The position numbers were made by a program, and so were the translations under genes. Source: Pelosinus sp. UFO1 (GTDB taxonomy: Bacteria > Bacillota > Negativicutes > DSM-13327). Taken from it: a DNA stretch of 64,000 nucleotides. This document shows positions 45,630-54,138 of the stretch, one piece after another. The notes under the pieces are model-generated. The model did not search any database. It worked only from the letters and a program-made list of their open reading frames with translations, and had not been told where the DNA came from. Position 1 is the stretch's first letter; every line of letters starts with the position of its first letter. The DNA is taken from NCBI RefSeq assembly GCF_000725345.1, contig NZ_CP008852.1, positions 3,774,001 through 3,838,000 on the forward strand, written 5' to 3'.

Positions 45630-45653
45630 TCATTATTAATAGGAGGTCTATTT

Positions 45654-46937
45654 ATGAAAAACTCCATGGGCAAAACATGTCTGCTCGGCACTCAGCATGT
45701 GCTTGCAATGTACGCTGGTGCGATTATCGTTCCCCTTATTGTTGGTGGCGCGCTTAAATTAAACTTTGAACAAATGGGTTATATTATTGCAGCTGATTTA
45801 CTAACCTCTGGACTGGCTACTCTATTGCAAGCATGGAAAAATCCTTTCTGCGGGATTGGCTTGCCGGTTGTACTCGGATGTACTTTCACAGCAGTCTTTC
45901 CAATGATTAGTATTGGAAGCCAGTATGGTATGACAGCAATGTATGGATCTATTATATGCTCTGGTCTTTTCGTAGTACTCATCGCAAATTATTTTTCAAA
46001 ACTGATTCGTTTCTTCCCACCTGTTGTGACAGGTTCAGTCGTTACGATTATTGGTATCACATTGGTCCCAGTAGCCATTAATAATATGGCTGGCGGTATG
46101 GGCAGTCCAGACTTTGGTTCCTTAGCCAATTTTGCTTTAGCCTTTGGCGTGCTATTATTTATTATATTATTAAATCGTTTTACTACAGGATTTATCCGCT
46201 CTATCTCCGTTTTGCTAGGATTAGTGGCTGGAACGATTGCATCCGCCTTAATGGGTAACGTTTCTTTCAGCAGTGTTTCCCAGGCATCTTGGTTTAATAT
46301 GGTAACTCCTTTTTACTTTGGAATGCCAACTTTTGAGGCAAGTGCAGTTCTTACTATGATTGTAGTTGCTATTGTCAGTATGATTGAATCAACGGGAGTT
46401 TTCATGGCACTGGGTGAAATTTGTGAAAAAAATATAAGGGAAACCGATTTGACTCGTGGTTATCGAGCCGAGGGCATTGCCGTAATCCTGGGTGGTATTT
46501 TTAACTCTTTCCCTTATACAACCTTTTCCCAAAATGTCGGTCTTGTACAACTTTCTCATTCCAAGACTAGCAATATAACAATTGTTGCTGGTTTCATGCT
46601 AATCTTCTTAGGACTCATTCCTAAATTTGCAGCGCTAGCTATGATTATTCCAACTTCTGTATTAGGTGGAGCAATGATCGCTATGTTTGGAATCGTTGTC
46701 GCCTCGGGAATTAAAATGCTCAGCAAGGTTGATTTCTCCAGCAATGAGAATTTATTAATTATCGCTTGCTCTGTTGCTCTAGGTTTAGGAGTCACTGTCG
46801 TCCCTAATCTCTTTGTTAAATTTCCACCATTACTGAAAATGTTTTTTGAAAATGGAATTGTAACAGGTGCACTAACAGCTGTACTTTTAAATATTATCCT
46901 GAACATGGGACAAAAAAAAGAGCAGCCTACTTCTTAA
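45654..46937 (+). CDS. pbuX: NCS2 xanthine/purine permease
   Basis: 427 residues, about 14 membrane segments, nucleobase:cation symporter-2 family. Family motifs: GTQHVLAMYAGAIIVPLIVG near the start, CGIGLPVVLGCTFTAV, FPPVVTGSVVTIIGI, and the substrate-site block ESTGVFMALGEI followed by NSFPYTTFSQNVGLVQLS. The F-x-x-N-x-G/QNVG pattern fits xanthine/uric acid carriers. Cotranscribed with xpt; imports xanthine for salvage. AGGAGG before ATG. Confidence 0.93.
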   Translation: MKNSMGKTCLLGTQHVLAMYAGAIIVPLIVGGALKLNFEQMGYIIAADLLTSGLATLLQAWKNPFCGIGLPVVLGCTFTAVFPMISIGSQYGMTAMYGSIICSGLFVVLIANYFSKLIRFFPPVVTGSVVTIIGITLVPVAINNMAGGMGSPDFGSLANFALAFGVLLFIILLNRFTTGFIRSISVLLGLVAGTIASALMGNVSFSSVSQASWFNMVTPFYFGMPTFEASAVLTMIVVAIVSMIESTGVFMALGEICEKNIRETDLTRGYRAEGIAVILGGIFNSFPYTTFSQNVGLVQLSHSKTSNITIVAGFMLIFLGLIPKFAALAMIIPTSVLGGAMIAMFGIVVASGIKMLSKVDFSSNENLLIIACSVALGLGVTVVPNLFVKFPPLLKMFFENGIVTGALTAVLLNIILNMGQKKEQPTS

Positions 46938-46959
46938 TTTAAATTTTTATCCGATGACT

Positions 46960-47195
46960 AAACCGCTCTAAGACTCCCATCTTCATCTCGTTAACAGCCC
47001 GTAATATCCTGCCCTCTGGTTAGGATAACAGTCTGTAAAACTCGAAGTAAGTTCGCTCTAAGGATTTTCGAATCCAAGGCTCACTTATATAAGGGGGAGT
47101 TAAGAGCGGCTAAGTCCCTGGATAAGTGTGACTAAGATTCAGATGGAGTTAAAACTCCATCTGAATCAAGTCTTCTTTATCAAAATAATTATTTT
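46960..47195 (+). mobile_element. Candidate orphan IS200/IS605-type right end / guide-RNA-like element
   Basis: A folded segment with no gene. CCGCTCTAAGACTCCC (46965-46980) pairs over 115 bases with GGGAGTTAAGAGCGG (47095-47110), enclosing smaller hairpins (CTCTAAGGATT, CGAATCC). It ends in a perfect 15-bp hairpin GATTCAGATGGAGTT / AACTCCATCTGAATC (47140-47171). From memory this pattern resembles the 3' part of tnpB genes in clostridial IS605 elements, where the reRNA/omegaRNA and right-end hairpin lie. No tnpB or tnpA frame is present, so it would be a remnant or a PATE-like non-autonomous unit. It could instead be an unrelated ncRNA. Confidence 0.45.
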
Positions 47196-47470
47196 TGAAG
47201 ATGCCCGGAAGTTTTCTTTCTGAGAAAACTTCCGGGCTATTTTACTATATATAAGCTCATCTTTTCTATACGATCCATAATGAATCTCTTTACAATTCTG
47301 TGAATAACTTGCTAACGTTCTAAAAATCAGCTTTTACTAATTATTATAAGAATTTAGTTATCAACAAATGGTTATAACTTGTTGATAACTATGTGGATAA
47401 CTATCATAAACTGCAAAATAGTGCTAGATTTTTGCAATCCCCTTCTCCTACGAGAATCTGCATTGTCTAT

Positions 47471-47592
47471 ATAAGAAAAGACTTGGCTTAGGCCAAGTCC
47501 TCAGACGCAGGCGGAAGCCTTAGTCGTTCTTACTTGGAATCAAGGAAGTGTTATACTTTCTGATTCCGCAAAAAAAACCGCTACATTAGCGG
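47471..47592 (-). repeat. R2 repeat copy 1
   Basis: About 120 bp, matching 54351-54470 at most positions. On the minus strand: a short terminator hairpin for the MBL gene (CCGCTAATGTAGCGG then eight T), a GGAATCA...TGATTCC stem, a spacer with AGTAAGAACGACTAAGGCTT, and a second hairpin GACTTGGC / GCCAAGTC followed by TTTTCTT. It begins 2 bp past the MBL stop codon. Confidence 0.8.
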
Positions 47593-47593
47593 T

Positions 47594-48460
47594 TCATAAA
47601 TGAAACTTCTCTTTTAAAACAGTTTTTATCATGCTCTGTGAGTTTAGCCTAAAGGCATTAATTGGTTGCTCTAACCTACTTTGCTCATCTCGGAACTTTT
47701 TTTCATATTCAGTTAAAATCTGAGATTCATTATATCCCTGTTCAGATAAATGGAGAATAAAATTTTGGGTTTCCTCTATAGCAAAGATACAATTTTCCCA
47801 ATAGTTAATTGTATCACTTTCATTCACCAAACCAAAATGAGGTGAGATGATAAATCGCGGTTTTATTTTCTGACATATATGAATTGAATTCATTGCTTGA
47901 GAACAACTCGTAATGAAGGCAGGATAAATTTTTCTAGATTTACTCATGTATCCTGTTGATTCACTTGGAAATAGGGTTTCATTATTAACCAAAAATGACA
48001 ATGAACATTTTGTATGGCCTAATGTTTCTATGACCTTAATGTGTAAGTTACCCAAATCCAGTATATCGCCGTCATAAATGGTATCATCTACCTTCAACAT
48101 TTTATCATCATACTCTTTTATTGCATCTGAGTCGTAAAATGCTGCAGCTTGTATACTAAGGCCTCTAATTGTTTGCAAAGCATTTGATCTATTTAAAATT
48201 CGCTTAGCATACTCTGCTCCAAGTACCCTACTATTAGGCCATTCCTCTTTTAAATAAGGAATAGCACCTATGTGGTCATAATGGGAATGGCTGATAAATA
48301 TATAATTTAGCGTCATTTTATTTAGTACTTGCTTAATGTTACTAATAAGATTAGGCGCACAGTATGCCATGCCACAATCAATTAGTGCTGTTTTTTCTTC
48401 CCCCAGAATTAAAAAAGCATTACCGCCCTTTCCGCCTGTGACATCTACAATTTTATTCAT
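47594..48460 (-). CDS. MBL-fold metallohydrolase
   Basis: About 288 residues, metallo-beta-lactamase fold. Zinc-site signature FISHSHYDHIGAIPYL (H-x-H-x-D-H), third-site His in VIETLGHTKCSLSFLV, and late His in ISPHFGLV. Overall pattern is that of small-molecule/thioester-type MBL hydrolases rather than beta-lactamases; the FPSESTGYMSKSRKIYP loop is unusual and may define substrate. ATG at 48460 with AAGGGTGA upstream; the longer frame overlaps the DUF2007-like gene. Second gene after that small gene (7-bp gap). Ends in R2 copy 1. Confidence 0.88.
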   Translation of the reverse strand: MNKIVDVTGGKGGNAFLILGEEKTALIDCGMAYCAPNLISNIKQVLNKMTLNYIFISHSHYDHIGAIPYLKEEWPNSRVLGAEYAKRILNRSNALQTIRGLSIQAAAFYDSDAIKEYDDKMLKVDDTIYDGDILDLGNLHIKVIETLGHTKCSLSFLVNNETLFPSESTGYMSKSRKIYPAFITSCSQAMNSIHICQKIKPRFIISPHFGLVNESDTINYWENCIFAIEETQNFILHLSEQGYNESQILTEYEKKFRDEQSRLEQPINAFRLNSQSMIKTVLKEKFHL

Positions 48461-48467
48461 TAATTTA

Positions 48468-48719
48468 TCACCCTTTATTAGTACTAGCCTCATCGAAGGA
48501 TTGATTTCTAATTCCTGCAATAATCTCTAAAATTACTTCTTTATGATTTTCCGGCGCATAGACGGATCCCCATCCTTTCGTCTTCTGGAATAAACCATCA
48601 TAAGCTATATCATAGTACGACTTTAAATAATATGCTATACCTTGTTCATCCAAAATGGATTGAAGTAATTGCGCCTCAAATTCATTTTCTACTACTGCAA
48701 TTTTCAAATACCCACTCAT
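48468..48719 (-). CDS. DUF2007-like small protein
   Basis: About 83 residues with the pattern of putative signal-transducing DUF2007 proteins: a start LKIAVVENEFEAQLLQSILD and a short beta-alpha repeat (GIAYYLKSYYDIAYDGLFQ, WGSVYAPENHKEVILEII). These bind or sense an unknown partner. Cotranscribed with the MBL gene. ATG at 48719 chosen over a GTG at 48728 because AAGAGGTG is better spaced. Confidence 0.75.
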   Translation of the reverse strand: MSGYLKIAVVENEFEAQLLQSILDEQGIAYYLKSYYDIAYDGLFQKTKGWGSVYAPENHKEVILEIIAGIRNQSFDEASTNKG

Positions 48720-48772
48720 AAGCCACACCTCTTAAGTAGTAGTTTTTATATCCCGTTTATCTAATGATAGAA

Positions 48773-49534
48773 TTAGACATTTTTTATTTTTTCCCACAAC
48801 TTACTAAACTTGACTTTGTTAAGTATTTCGTGAGTCAAAAATTTACCATTATAAAAGGCACTATAGGTTGTAAAGACAGCCGGGGATTTCTGAGCCTGTT
48901 CCCTACTTTCCAGCTTAATGCGGTGTATAGGAATTTGAAATTCCTCACCGATCATATCGAGTTCTCTTTGAACATAGTAATCAACGAAAGGACATTGGTC
49001 GGTGTACTGTACGGTTAACCCTGGGTTATGATTAAAGGCTGAACTATTTACGGTATCTTTAAACTTAGGCATTACAGGGTCATCTTGTAGCCGCTTGACT
49101 AATAACTCAAAGTAAGGAGCAGCCGCATCGACGACTTCAAAACCCTTTTTCAATAGATAAGCCTTGTCGGAAAGGTATGGCCTCTTTTTTGCACTCGAAA
49201 TGATAACAATCCCTTTTTTTCCTGCCGAATCAAGTAAACACGAATCCAATAGTTCAGCGCCATATCCTTGGTGCTGATAACGTCCAGCTACCCAAAAACA
49301 ATTGATGAACATATACCCATCCGCATCAATGGGGCACCAGGCATTTTCAGCAGGTAAATATTCAATGAATACCTTTCCCCGAACGTCAGCTTTCCGGAAA
49401 ACCAATCCATCCTGAAATCGATTGGTAAGCCACTCTTTTTTTCTTGCTACACCTGCAGCGTTTTTTTTATCTGCAATAGCACAGCAAATATGTTCTTGTT
49501 CTAAATTTTCCTTAGTTAAAGTTAAGAAATTCAT
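48773..49534 (-). CDS. GNAT acetyltransferase with YoaP C-terminal domain
   Basis: 253 residues: an N-terminal GNAT domain (about 1-150; FWVAGRYQHQGYGAELLDSC is the acetyl-CoA loop) joined to a C-terminal YoaP-like domain (about 185-250; QCPFVDYYVQRELDMIGEEF, KSPAVFTTYSAFYNGKFLTH). This is the standard layout of B. subtilis YoaP relatives, whose role is not settled. The Cys in the C-terminal CPF block is conserved in such thioredoxin-like modules. Stand-alone; the next minus gene is 50 bp away (DUF2007). Confidence 0.85.
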   Translation of the reverse strand: MNFLTLTKENLEQEHICCAIADKKNAAGVARKKEWLTNRFQDGLVFRKADVRGKVFIEYLPAENAWCPIDADGYMFINCFWVAGRYQHQGYGAELLDSCLLDSAGKKGIVIISSAKKRPYLSDKAYLLKKGFEVVDAAAPYFELLVKRLQDDPVMPKFKDTVNSSAFNHNPGLTVQYTDQCPFVDYYVQRELDMIGEEFQIPIHRIKLESREQAQKSPAVFTTYSAFYNGKFLTHEILNKVKFSKLWEKIKNV

Positions 49535-49676
49535 TGAGTAACCTCCAATTCTTGATAGAGATAAAGGTTCATTTTTTCAAAGGAATATATTAAGATGTAG
49601 CATTTGACATATTCCCTATACTAAGACAGGCATCCTGCCAAATTATAAAATTTGCAGGTTGTTGATAAATATTATT

Positions 49677-49726
49677 TTGACAGCACCATAAGAAAAAGTT
49701 AATATAATTATAAAACTACACTTGTA
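49677..49726 (+). promoter_or_regulatory. blaI promoter and BlaI operator
   Basis: TTGACA (49677-49682), 17-bp spacer, TAATAT (49700-49705), then operator TACACTTGTA (49717-49726) just past the start site. The TACA-N2-TGTA form matches known BlaI/MecI operators and the two sites before the beta-lactamase gene. Confidence 0.85.
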
Positions 49727-49745
49727 ATCCTGAGAGGTGAAATCA

Positions 49746-50120
49746 ATGAAAAATTTGCCACAGATCTCCGATATGGAATGGCAAGTCATGAAGATCTTAT
49801 GGACCTCTGCACCACTTACTGCTAATGAAGTCATTAACAAATTTGATGGTATTAAGTCCTGGAAGCCTAAGACAATTAAAACACTACTTGGGAGATTGGT
49901 AAAGAAAAAAGCAATTGCTTTTAATAAGGATGGCCGTGCATACCTTTATTATCCTCTGGTCGCAGAAGATGAATGTGTAAAAGCGGAAAGTAAATCTTTT
50001 TTAGAAAAGGTATTTTCCGGCGCCTTCAATGTTATGTTTGCAAATTTTTTAGAAGAACAAGAATTATCAAAAGAAGATATAGCCGAACTAAAACGTATAC
50101 TAGATCAAAAGACAAAGTAA
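49746..50120 (+). CDS. blaI: BlaI/MecI family repressor
   Basis: 124 residues, the usual length for BlaI. Winged helix at about 5-75 (PQISDMEWQVMKILW, TANEVINKF, WKPKTIKTLLGRLVKKKAI) and C-terminal dimerisation helices (about 80-124). It should bind TACA-N2-TGTA sites as a dimer and be cleaved by BlaR1 when a beta-lactam is bound; the usual cleavage region FLEKVFSGAFNVM is present (Asn-Phe type site in other BlaI). ATG at 49746 after GAGAGGTG. Overlaps no gene; 13 bp before blaR1. Confidence 0.93.
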   Translation: MKNLPQISDMEWQVMKILWTSAPLTANEVINKFDGIKSWKPKTIKTLLGRLVKKKAIAFNKDGRAYLYYPLVAEDECVKAESKSFLEKVFSGAFNVMFANFLEEQELSKEDIAELKRILDQKTK

Positions 50121-50133
50121 AGGAGGACTCTTC

Positions 50134-51921
50134 ATGGGGCTACATTCCTTTATTACTTGGCTACTAGATTCTTCACTTATGGGAAGCATTTTGATAGGAT
50201 TCATCATCATGCTTCGATTCGTCTTTAAAAATAAGTTAGGCGCTAGTTGGCAGTACCTAATATGGTTTTTTCTGATCTTGAAGTTATTAATTCCTTATGC
50301 ACCTGAAAGCTCCTTAAGCGTTTTCAACATCTTTAATCAGGCCTTAGTAGGGAATTACTTTGAGACCCAAGGTAATAAGCAGATAGACCGTAATACCGAT
50401 AACAATTCGCCGCTAATGGGAACCATCACTGAGGATTATTCCCTATCGGTAAACAGGACTTTTCTCAACTCTAGGGATACAATTTTATTTTTGGTCTGGT
50501 TGCTTGGAGCACTAAGCCTAACCGCTTATACCATTAGCATTACCACCAAGCTGAAACGTATGATAAAGCACAGCCTCAAAGTAAATGATAGCTGTGTTTT
50601 AAAATTGCTTGAGGAATGTAAGCAGACAATAAATATCAAGGTCAATCCAGTGTTAGTTGAATCACCAGTAATCCGAAGCCCGATGGTCGTAGGAGCAACC
50701 CAGCCCTATATTATACTGCCGACTGGCACCATAGATAATGTAAGAAAAACTGAGTTACGATTCATTCTGTTACATGAATTGGCCCACCTGCAACGCAGAG
50801 ATCTTTACATAAATTGGGTTACTTCTTTTCTGCAAATTATCCATTGGTTTAACCCACTAATCTGGTATGCCTTTTATCAAATGCGGCAGGATCGAGAATT
50901 AGCCTGTGATGCTTATGTACTTTCCACTCTAAAACCAGGTGAATATAAAAGTTATGGCGCTGCGATTATATCTTTTCTCGAAAGATACTCCTATTCTGCT
51001 TACGACTACACGATAGCCGGGTTAGCAAGCGGTAAAAACCATATTAAAAAAAGAGTAGCAATGATCGCCTCGTATAAAAAAGGAACTGTAACCGGGGTTA
51101 TCTGGAGAATGCTTCTGTTTTTACTGATTGGATGTTTTGTCTTAACTAATGCAAAGGAAACATCTGGTGCATATTCTGCAGGAAAATTGGAGCTAAATCA
51201 AAGTATTTCATCTGAAGATTTGAGCAATTATTTTCAAGGTTATGACGGATCCTTCGTATTACTTGACATGGAAAAGAACCACTATCAAATTTTTAATTAT
51301 GACAATAGCAAAAAGCGCATATCTCCAGATTCAACGTATAAGATTATCAGTTCTTTAATCGGACTTGAGACTGGAGTTCTGACGAATGAAAATACTCCCT
51401 TGGAGTGGGATGGGACCATTTATCCCTTCGAACGTTGGAACAAGGATCAGACACTGGCTTCGGCAATTTCCTTTTCTGTGAGCTGGTACTTTCAGAAGGT
51501 TGACTCAATGGTGGGTAAAACTAGAATTGAGGACTATTTAAAACAAATTAAATACGGCAACTATGATCTTTCTGGTGACATTAGTGATTTCTGGATTGAA
51601 TCTTCATTGAAAATCTCCCCTCTAGAACAGGTGGAGATGCTTAAAAAGCTATGTACCTATGACATGCCTTTTTCTCGAAAAAACATAGATATCGTCAAAA
51701 AAATCATCAAAGTCTCGGAGCAGGACAAAGTAATTTTATATGGAAAAACTGGCACCGGAATAATAAACGGCAATAGCAGCAACGGATGGTTCGTGGGGTA
51801 TGTAGAAAGTAACGGTAAAACTTATATCTTTGCAACGAATATTCAAGGAAAAGAGCGAGCTGAAGGTACTCATGCCAAAAATATAACGTTATCTATTCTT
51901 AAAGACAAAAACATTCTATAA
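50134..51921 (+). CDS. blaR1: BlaR1/MecR1-type sensor-transducer
   Basis: 595 residues, full length. N-terminal membrane part (about 1-330, four or five helices) with the M56 zinc protease site LLHELAHLQRRDLYIN and ECD/ACDAYVL block; C-terminal extracellular penicillin-binding sensor (about 345-595) homologous to class D beta-lactamases, with PDSTYKIISS (acylated Ser, S-x-x-K), SFSVSWYFQKV (S-x-V) and YGKTGTG (KTG). Beta-lactam acylation signals through the membrane to the protease, which removes BlaI. AAAGGAGG before ATG; followed by its own terminator. Confidence 0.95.
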   Translation: MGLHSFITWLLDSSLMGSILIGFIIMLRFVFKNKLGASWQYLIWFFLILKLLIPYAPESSLSVFNIFNQALVGNYFETQGNKQIDRNTDNNSPLMGTITEDYSLSVNRTFLNSRDTILFLVWLLGALSLTAYTISITTKLKRMIKHSLKVNDSCVLKLLEECKQTINIKVNPVLVESPVIRSPMVVGATQPYIILPTGTIDNVRKTELRFILLHELAHLQRRDLYINWVTSFLQIIHWFNPLIWYAFYQMRQDRELACDAYVLSTLKPGEYKSYGAAIISFLERYSYSAYDYTIAGLASGKNHIKKRVAMIASYKKGTVTGVIWRMLLFLLIGCFVLTNAKETSGAYSAGKLELNQSISSEDLSNYFQGYDGSFVLLDMEKNHYQIFNYDNSKKRISPDSTYKIISSLIGLETGVLTNENTPLEWDGTIYPFERWNKDQTLASAISFSVSWYFQKVDSMVGKTRIEDYLKQIKYGNYDLSGDISDFWIESSLKISPLEQVEMLKKLCTYDMPFSRKNIDIVKKIIKVSEQDKVILYGKTGTGIINGNSSNGWFVGYVESNGKTYIFATNIQGKERAEGTHAKNITLSILKDKNIL

Positions 51922-51929
51922 AGATTTAA

Positions 51930-51964
51930 AAAAGCGTGCGGGTAATTTACCCCACGCTTTTTTT
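51930..51964 (+). terminator. Terminator of blaI-blaR1
   Basis: AAAGCGTG ... CACGCTTT outer stem with inner GGGTAA/TTACCC, then TTTTTTT. Separates blaIR from the independently promoted beta-lactamase gene. Confidence 0.9.
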
Positions 51965-52056
51965 CCTGCAATCCAGTCTACTCCCCTCCTCCTTTTATAG
52001 TTTTGAAAGGCTTGACTATCCCGATTCACTTTTTATAAAAATATCTAGCTAGTATA

Positions 52057-52107
52057 TTGACACCCTATGATTACAAGTGTAATATTTAAACATCGACTAC
52101 AATTGTA
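52057..52107 (+). promoter_or_regulatory. Beta-lactamase promoter with two BlaI operators
   Basis: TTGACA (52057-52062), 17-bp spacer, TAATAT (52080-52085). Operator one TACAAGTGTA (52072-52081) covers the spacer/-10; operator two TACAATTGTA (52098-52107) lies 26 bp on, just past the start site. Tight repression with BlaI bound at both. Confidence 0.88.
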
Positions 52108-52186
52108 ATCCATTAAATTTTAAAATAGTTGTTGCAAACTAAGTTACCTATTCAATTAAAAATAACAAATAGGAAGGATGTTTAAA

Positions 52187-52996
52187 GTGAAAAAATGGTT
52201 TTTAGTATTACTTACCGTTGTTCTTGTTAATTCATGCTTAATGGCTAGCGCACATGCAGCGACTGTAACAGTAAGAGAAGACATTGGAAAATACTTTGAG
52301 GGGTTTACCGCTGGAACGTTTGTTATGTATGATGAGGCTAACGATCAGTACATAGTCTTCAACGAACCGCAAAGTGTAAAAGAATTGTCACCTTGTTCCA
52401 CCTTTAAAATTTATAATTCACTCGCCGGATTGGAAACCGGTGTCTTGGATCAAGAGGATGTATACACTTTATTTAAATGGAATGGAACCCAATATACGTT
52501 TCCGAGTTGGAACCATGATCAAACATTGGCGTCTGCTACGAGGGATTCAGTCGTCTGGTACTTCCAAGAACTTGCCACACAGATTGGAACTGAAAGAATG
52601 CAGACATTTATTGATAAGATAGAATACGGGAACCGCGACATATCTGGCGGTTTGACCACATTTTGGTTAAGATCTTCATTGCAGATTTCAGCGCGCGAGC
52701 AAGTAGATTTATTGCACAGGCTATATTCGAATCAATTACCGGTTTCCCCCCAAAATGTAGCTATCGTGAAAAAGAACATAACTTTGTTAGAGAATGACGA
52801 TGTGCGGTTCATGGGTAAAACTGGTTCGGGATTACAAGATGATAAATGGATATTAGGGTGGTTTGTCGGTTGTGTTGAAAAACAAGGAAATCGATATTTC
52901 TTCGCTACTAATATTCAGGCTCCAGATGGTGCAATCGGCGGAAAGGCCAGAGAGATCACGAAATTAATTTTAAAAGACCTTCGAGTTTTACAGTAG
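52187..52996 (+). CDS. Class D (OXA-type) beta-lactamase
   Basis: About 269 residues. Signal peptide (KKWFLVLLTVVLVNSCLM...AHAA) then a class D domain: SPCSTFKIYNSLAGLETG (S-x-x-K, acylation Ser and carbamylated Lys), DSVVWYFQELA (S-x-V), YGNRDISGG (Y-G-N) and MGKTGSG (K-T-G). All active-site elements are intact. It is 25-30% similar by eye to the BlaR1 sensor domain, as expected for common descent. GTG at 52187 is preferred since AGGAAGG lies 9 bp before it; ATG at 52178 has no spacer. Clearly the enzyme of the bla island. Confidence 0.93.
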   Translation: MKKWFLVLLTVVLVNSCLMASAHAATVTVREDIGKYFEGFTAGTFVMYDEANDQYIVFNEPQSVKELSPCSTFKIYNSLAGLETGVLDQEDVYTLFKWNGTQYTFPSWNHDQTLASATRDSVVWYFQELATQIGTERMQTFIDKIEYGNRDISGGLTTFWLRSSLQISAREQVDLLHRLYSNQLPVSPQNVAIVKKNITLLENDDVRFMGKTGSGLQDDKWILGWFVGCVEKQGNRYFFATNIQAPDGAIGGKAREITKLILKDLRVLQ

Positions 52997-53062
52997 ATAC
53001 TTTCGAGTTACTGTATTTTTTAGAAAGTTGTTTAACCTTTCAAGTAAACTGCTAAATAACTA

Positions 53063-53093
53063 TTGACTTTAACGTAGCGTAAAGCACTATACT
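53063..53093 (+). promoter_or_regulatory. MerR-type promoter with 19-bp spacer
   Basis: TTGACT (53063-53068) and TATACT (53088-53093) spaced by 19 bp, with an inverted repeat (CTTTAACG, CGTAAAG) between. The long spacer with central dyad is the signature of promoters activated by MerR proteins. It drives the MerR gene at 53138, so autoregulation is likely. Confidence 0.8.
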
Positions 53094-53137
53094 AAAACAA
53101 GAGATAGCTATCAATAATAAAAATTAAGAGGTGTAAA

Positions 53138-53941
53138 GTGCTTTCTATCGGAGAATTCTCTAGAATCTGTGGTGTTACAACAAGAACATTGCGACACTAT
53201 GACACAATTGGTTTGATCAAACCAACCCATATAAATCCAGACACTGGTTATCGTTTTTATGAGGTATCCCAAATTCGCCAACTGTTACTAATTAACCGAC
53301 TAAAAGGGTATCATTTTTCTCTTGAAGAAATAGCTGCAATGGTTTCCATACACGATAATCATTATATTCTCAACCAAATAACACGCAAAAAAAATGAAAT
53401 CCAATTAAAAATTGAACACTACAAACTACTGGAAAATCAATTAAAGTTTGATATTTTAAATTTAGAAAGAGGTGTTGATATTATGTCATTTATTGATGAT
53501 ATTGAAGTAACATTAGTTGAAAACAAGCCTCAGCATATTCTGTACAGTAGACAACTTATGAGCGTTCATGATTATTGTAAATACATTGGTAAACTATTTG
53601 AACTGGCCCATTCAAATGGAATGCAGTTTGCCGGAGCACCAATGTCAATTTATCATGATAAAGAGTTCGATCCAGCTAATAATGACACAGAAGTCGCTCT
53701 TCCTGTTCAGGTACAGAATCAACATACGAGACTACTAGCCGGAGGGCTTTGTGCAACGGCTACATGCAAAGGTGCTTACTCTACTCTTCCAAATAGTTAC
53801 GCTAAACTTACTGAGTGGATAAATGAGAATGGTTATGACGTTACCTCAGCTCCTTATGAGCAATATGTAAAAGGACCAATGGAATCACAATCTGCAGATG
53901 ATTTTATTACTCAAATTTATTTTCCTGTAAAGAAACGCTAA
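53138..53941 (+). CDS. MerR family regulator with GyrI-like effector domain
   Basis: 267 residues: MerR DNA-binding domain (1-75: LSIGEFSRICGVTTRTLRHY, HINPDTGYRFYEVSQIRQLL), coiled coil (about 80-115), then a GyrI-like/AraC-E ligand domain (about 115-267; HDYCKYIGKLFELAHSNGMQ, GAPMSIYHDKEFDP) as in BltR/BmrR, which bind lipophilic cations or drugs. No exporter is next to it, so its target may be elsewhere or only itself. Start GTG with AAGAGGTG upstream. Confidence 0.9.
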   Translation: MLSIGEFSRICGVTTRTLRHYDTIGLIKPTHINPDTGYRFYEVSQIRQLLLINRLKGYHFSLEEIAAMVSIHDNHYILNQITRKKNEIQLKIEHYKLLENQLKFDILNLERGVDIMSFIDDIEVTLVENKPQHILYSRQLMSVHDYCKYIGKLFELAHSNGMQFAGAPMSIYHDKEFDPANNDTEVALPVQVQNQHTRLLAGGLCATATCKGAYSTLPNSYAKLTEWINENGYDVTSAPYEQYVKGPMESQSADDFITQIYFPVKKR

Positions 53942-53993
53942 CTTCTCTTCATAGGAAAAGATCAGATCAATAATGTCTGTTCTTTTTCTATGA

Positions 53994-54089
53994 AGACATA
54001 TAGGAATAGCAAAAAACGGTTATGGGCATCTCGAACCCCAGGAAATCAAGGATGGTATTCGAATATTATACGAACATATGAGAAACTAG
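53994..54089 (+). pseudogene. Relic of a MocR/GntR-aminotransferase gene
   Basis: A start-less frame reading GIAKNGYGHLEPQEI KDGIRILYEHMRN and a stop. This is the very C-terminus typical of MocR-type regulators or class I aminotransferases (LGFAHLSPEEIEEGI-like). Nothing upstream continues the frame; a stop directly precedes it. It is what is left of a deleted gene between merR and the thi genes. Confidence 0.55.
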
Positions 54090-54102
54090 AAAAGAGTCTT
54101 AT

Positions 54103-54131
54103 TTGAAAAATTGTATCACTTATGATACAAT
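54103..54131 (+). promoter_or_regulatory. Promoter of the TPP riboswitch
   Basis: TTGAAA (54103-54108), 17-bp spacer, TACAAT (54126-54131), just upstream of the aptamer. Confidence 0.7.
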
Positions 54132-54138
54132 AACCACA

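Noticed and set aside
46938..47593. 6S RNA in the gap after the purine permease
   Set aside because: Long-range stem exists but I see no 6S-like central bubble; the terminal 15-bp hairpin and overall pattern fit an IS605-type end better. Not fully excluded.
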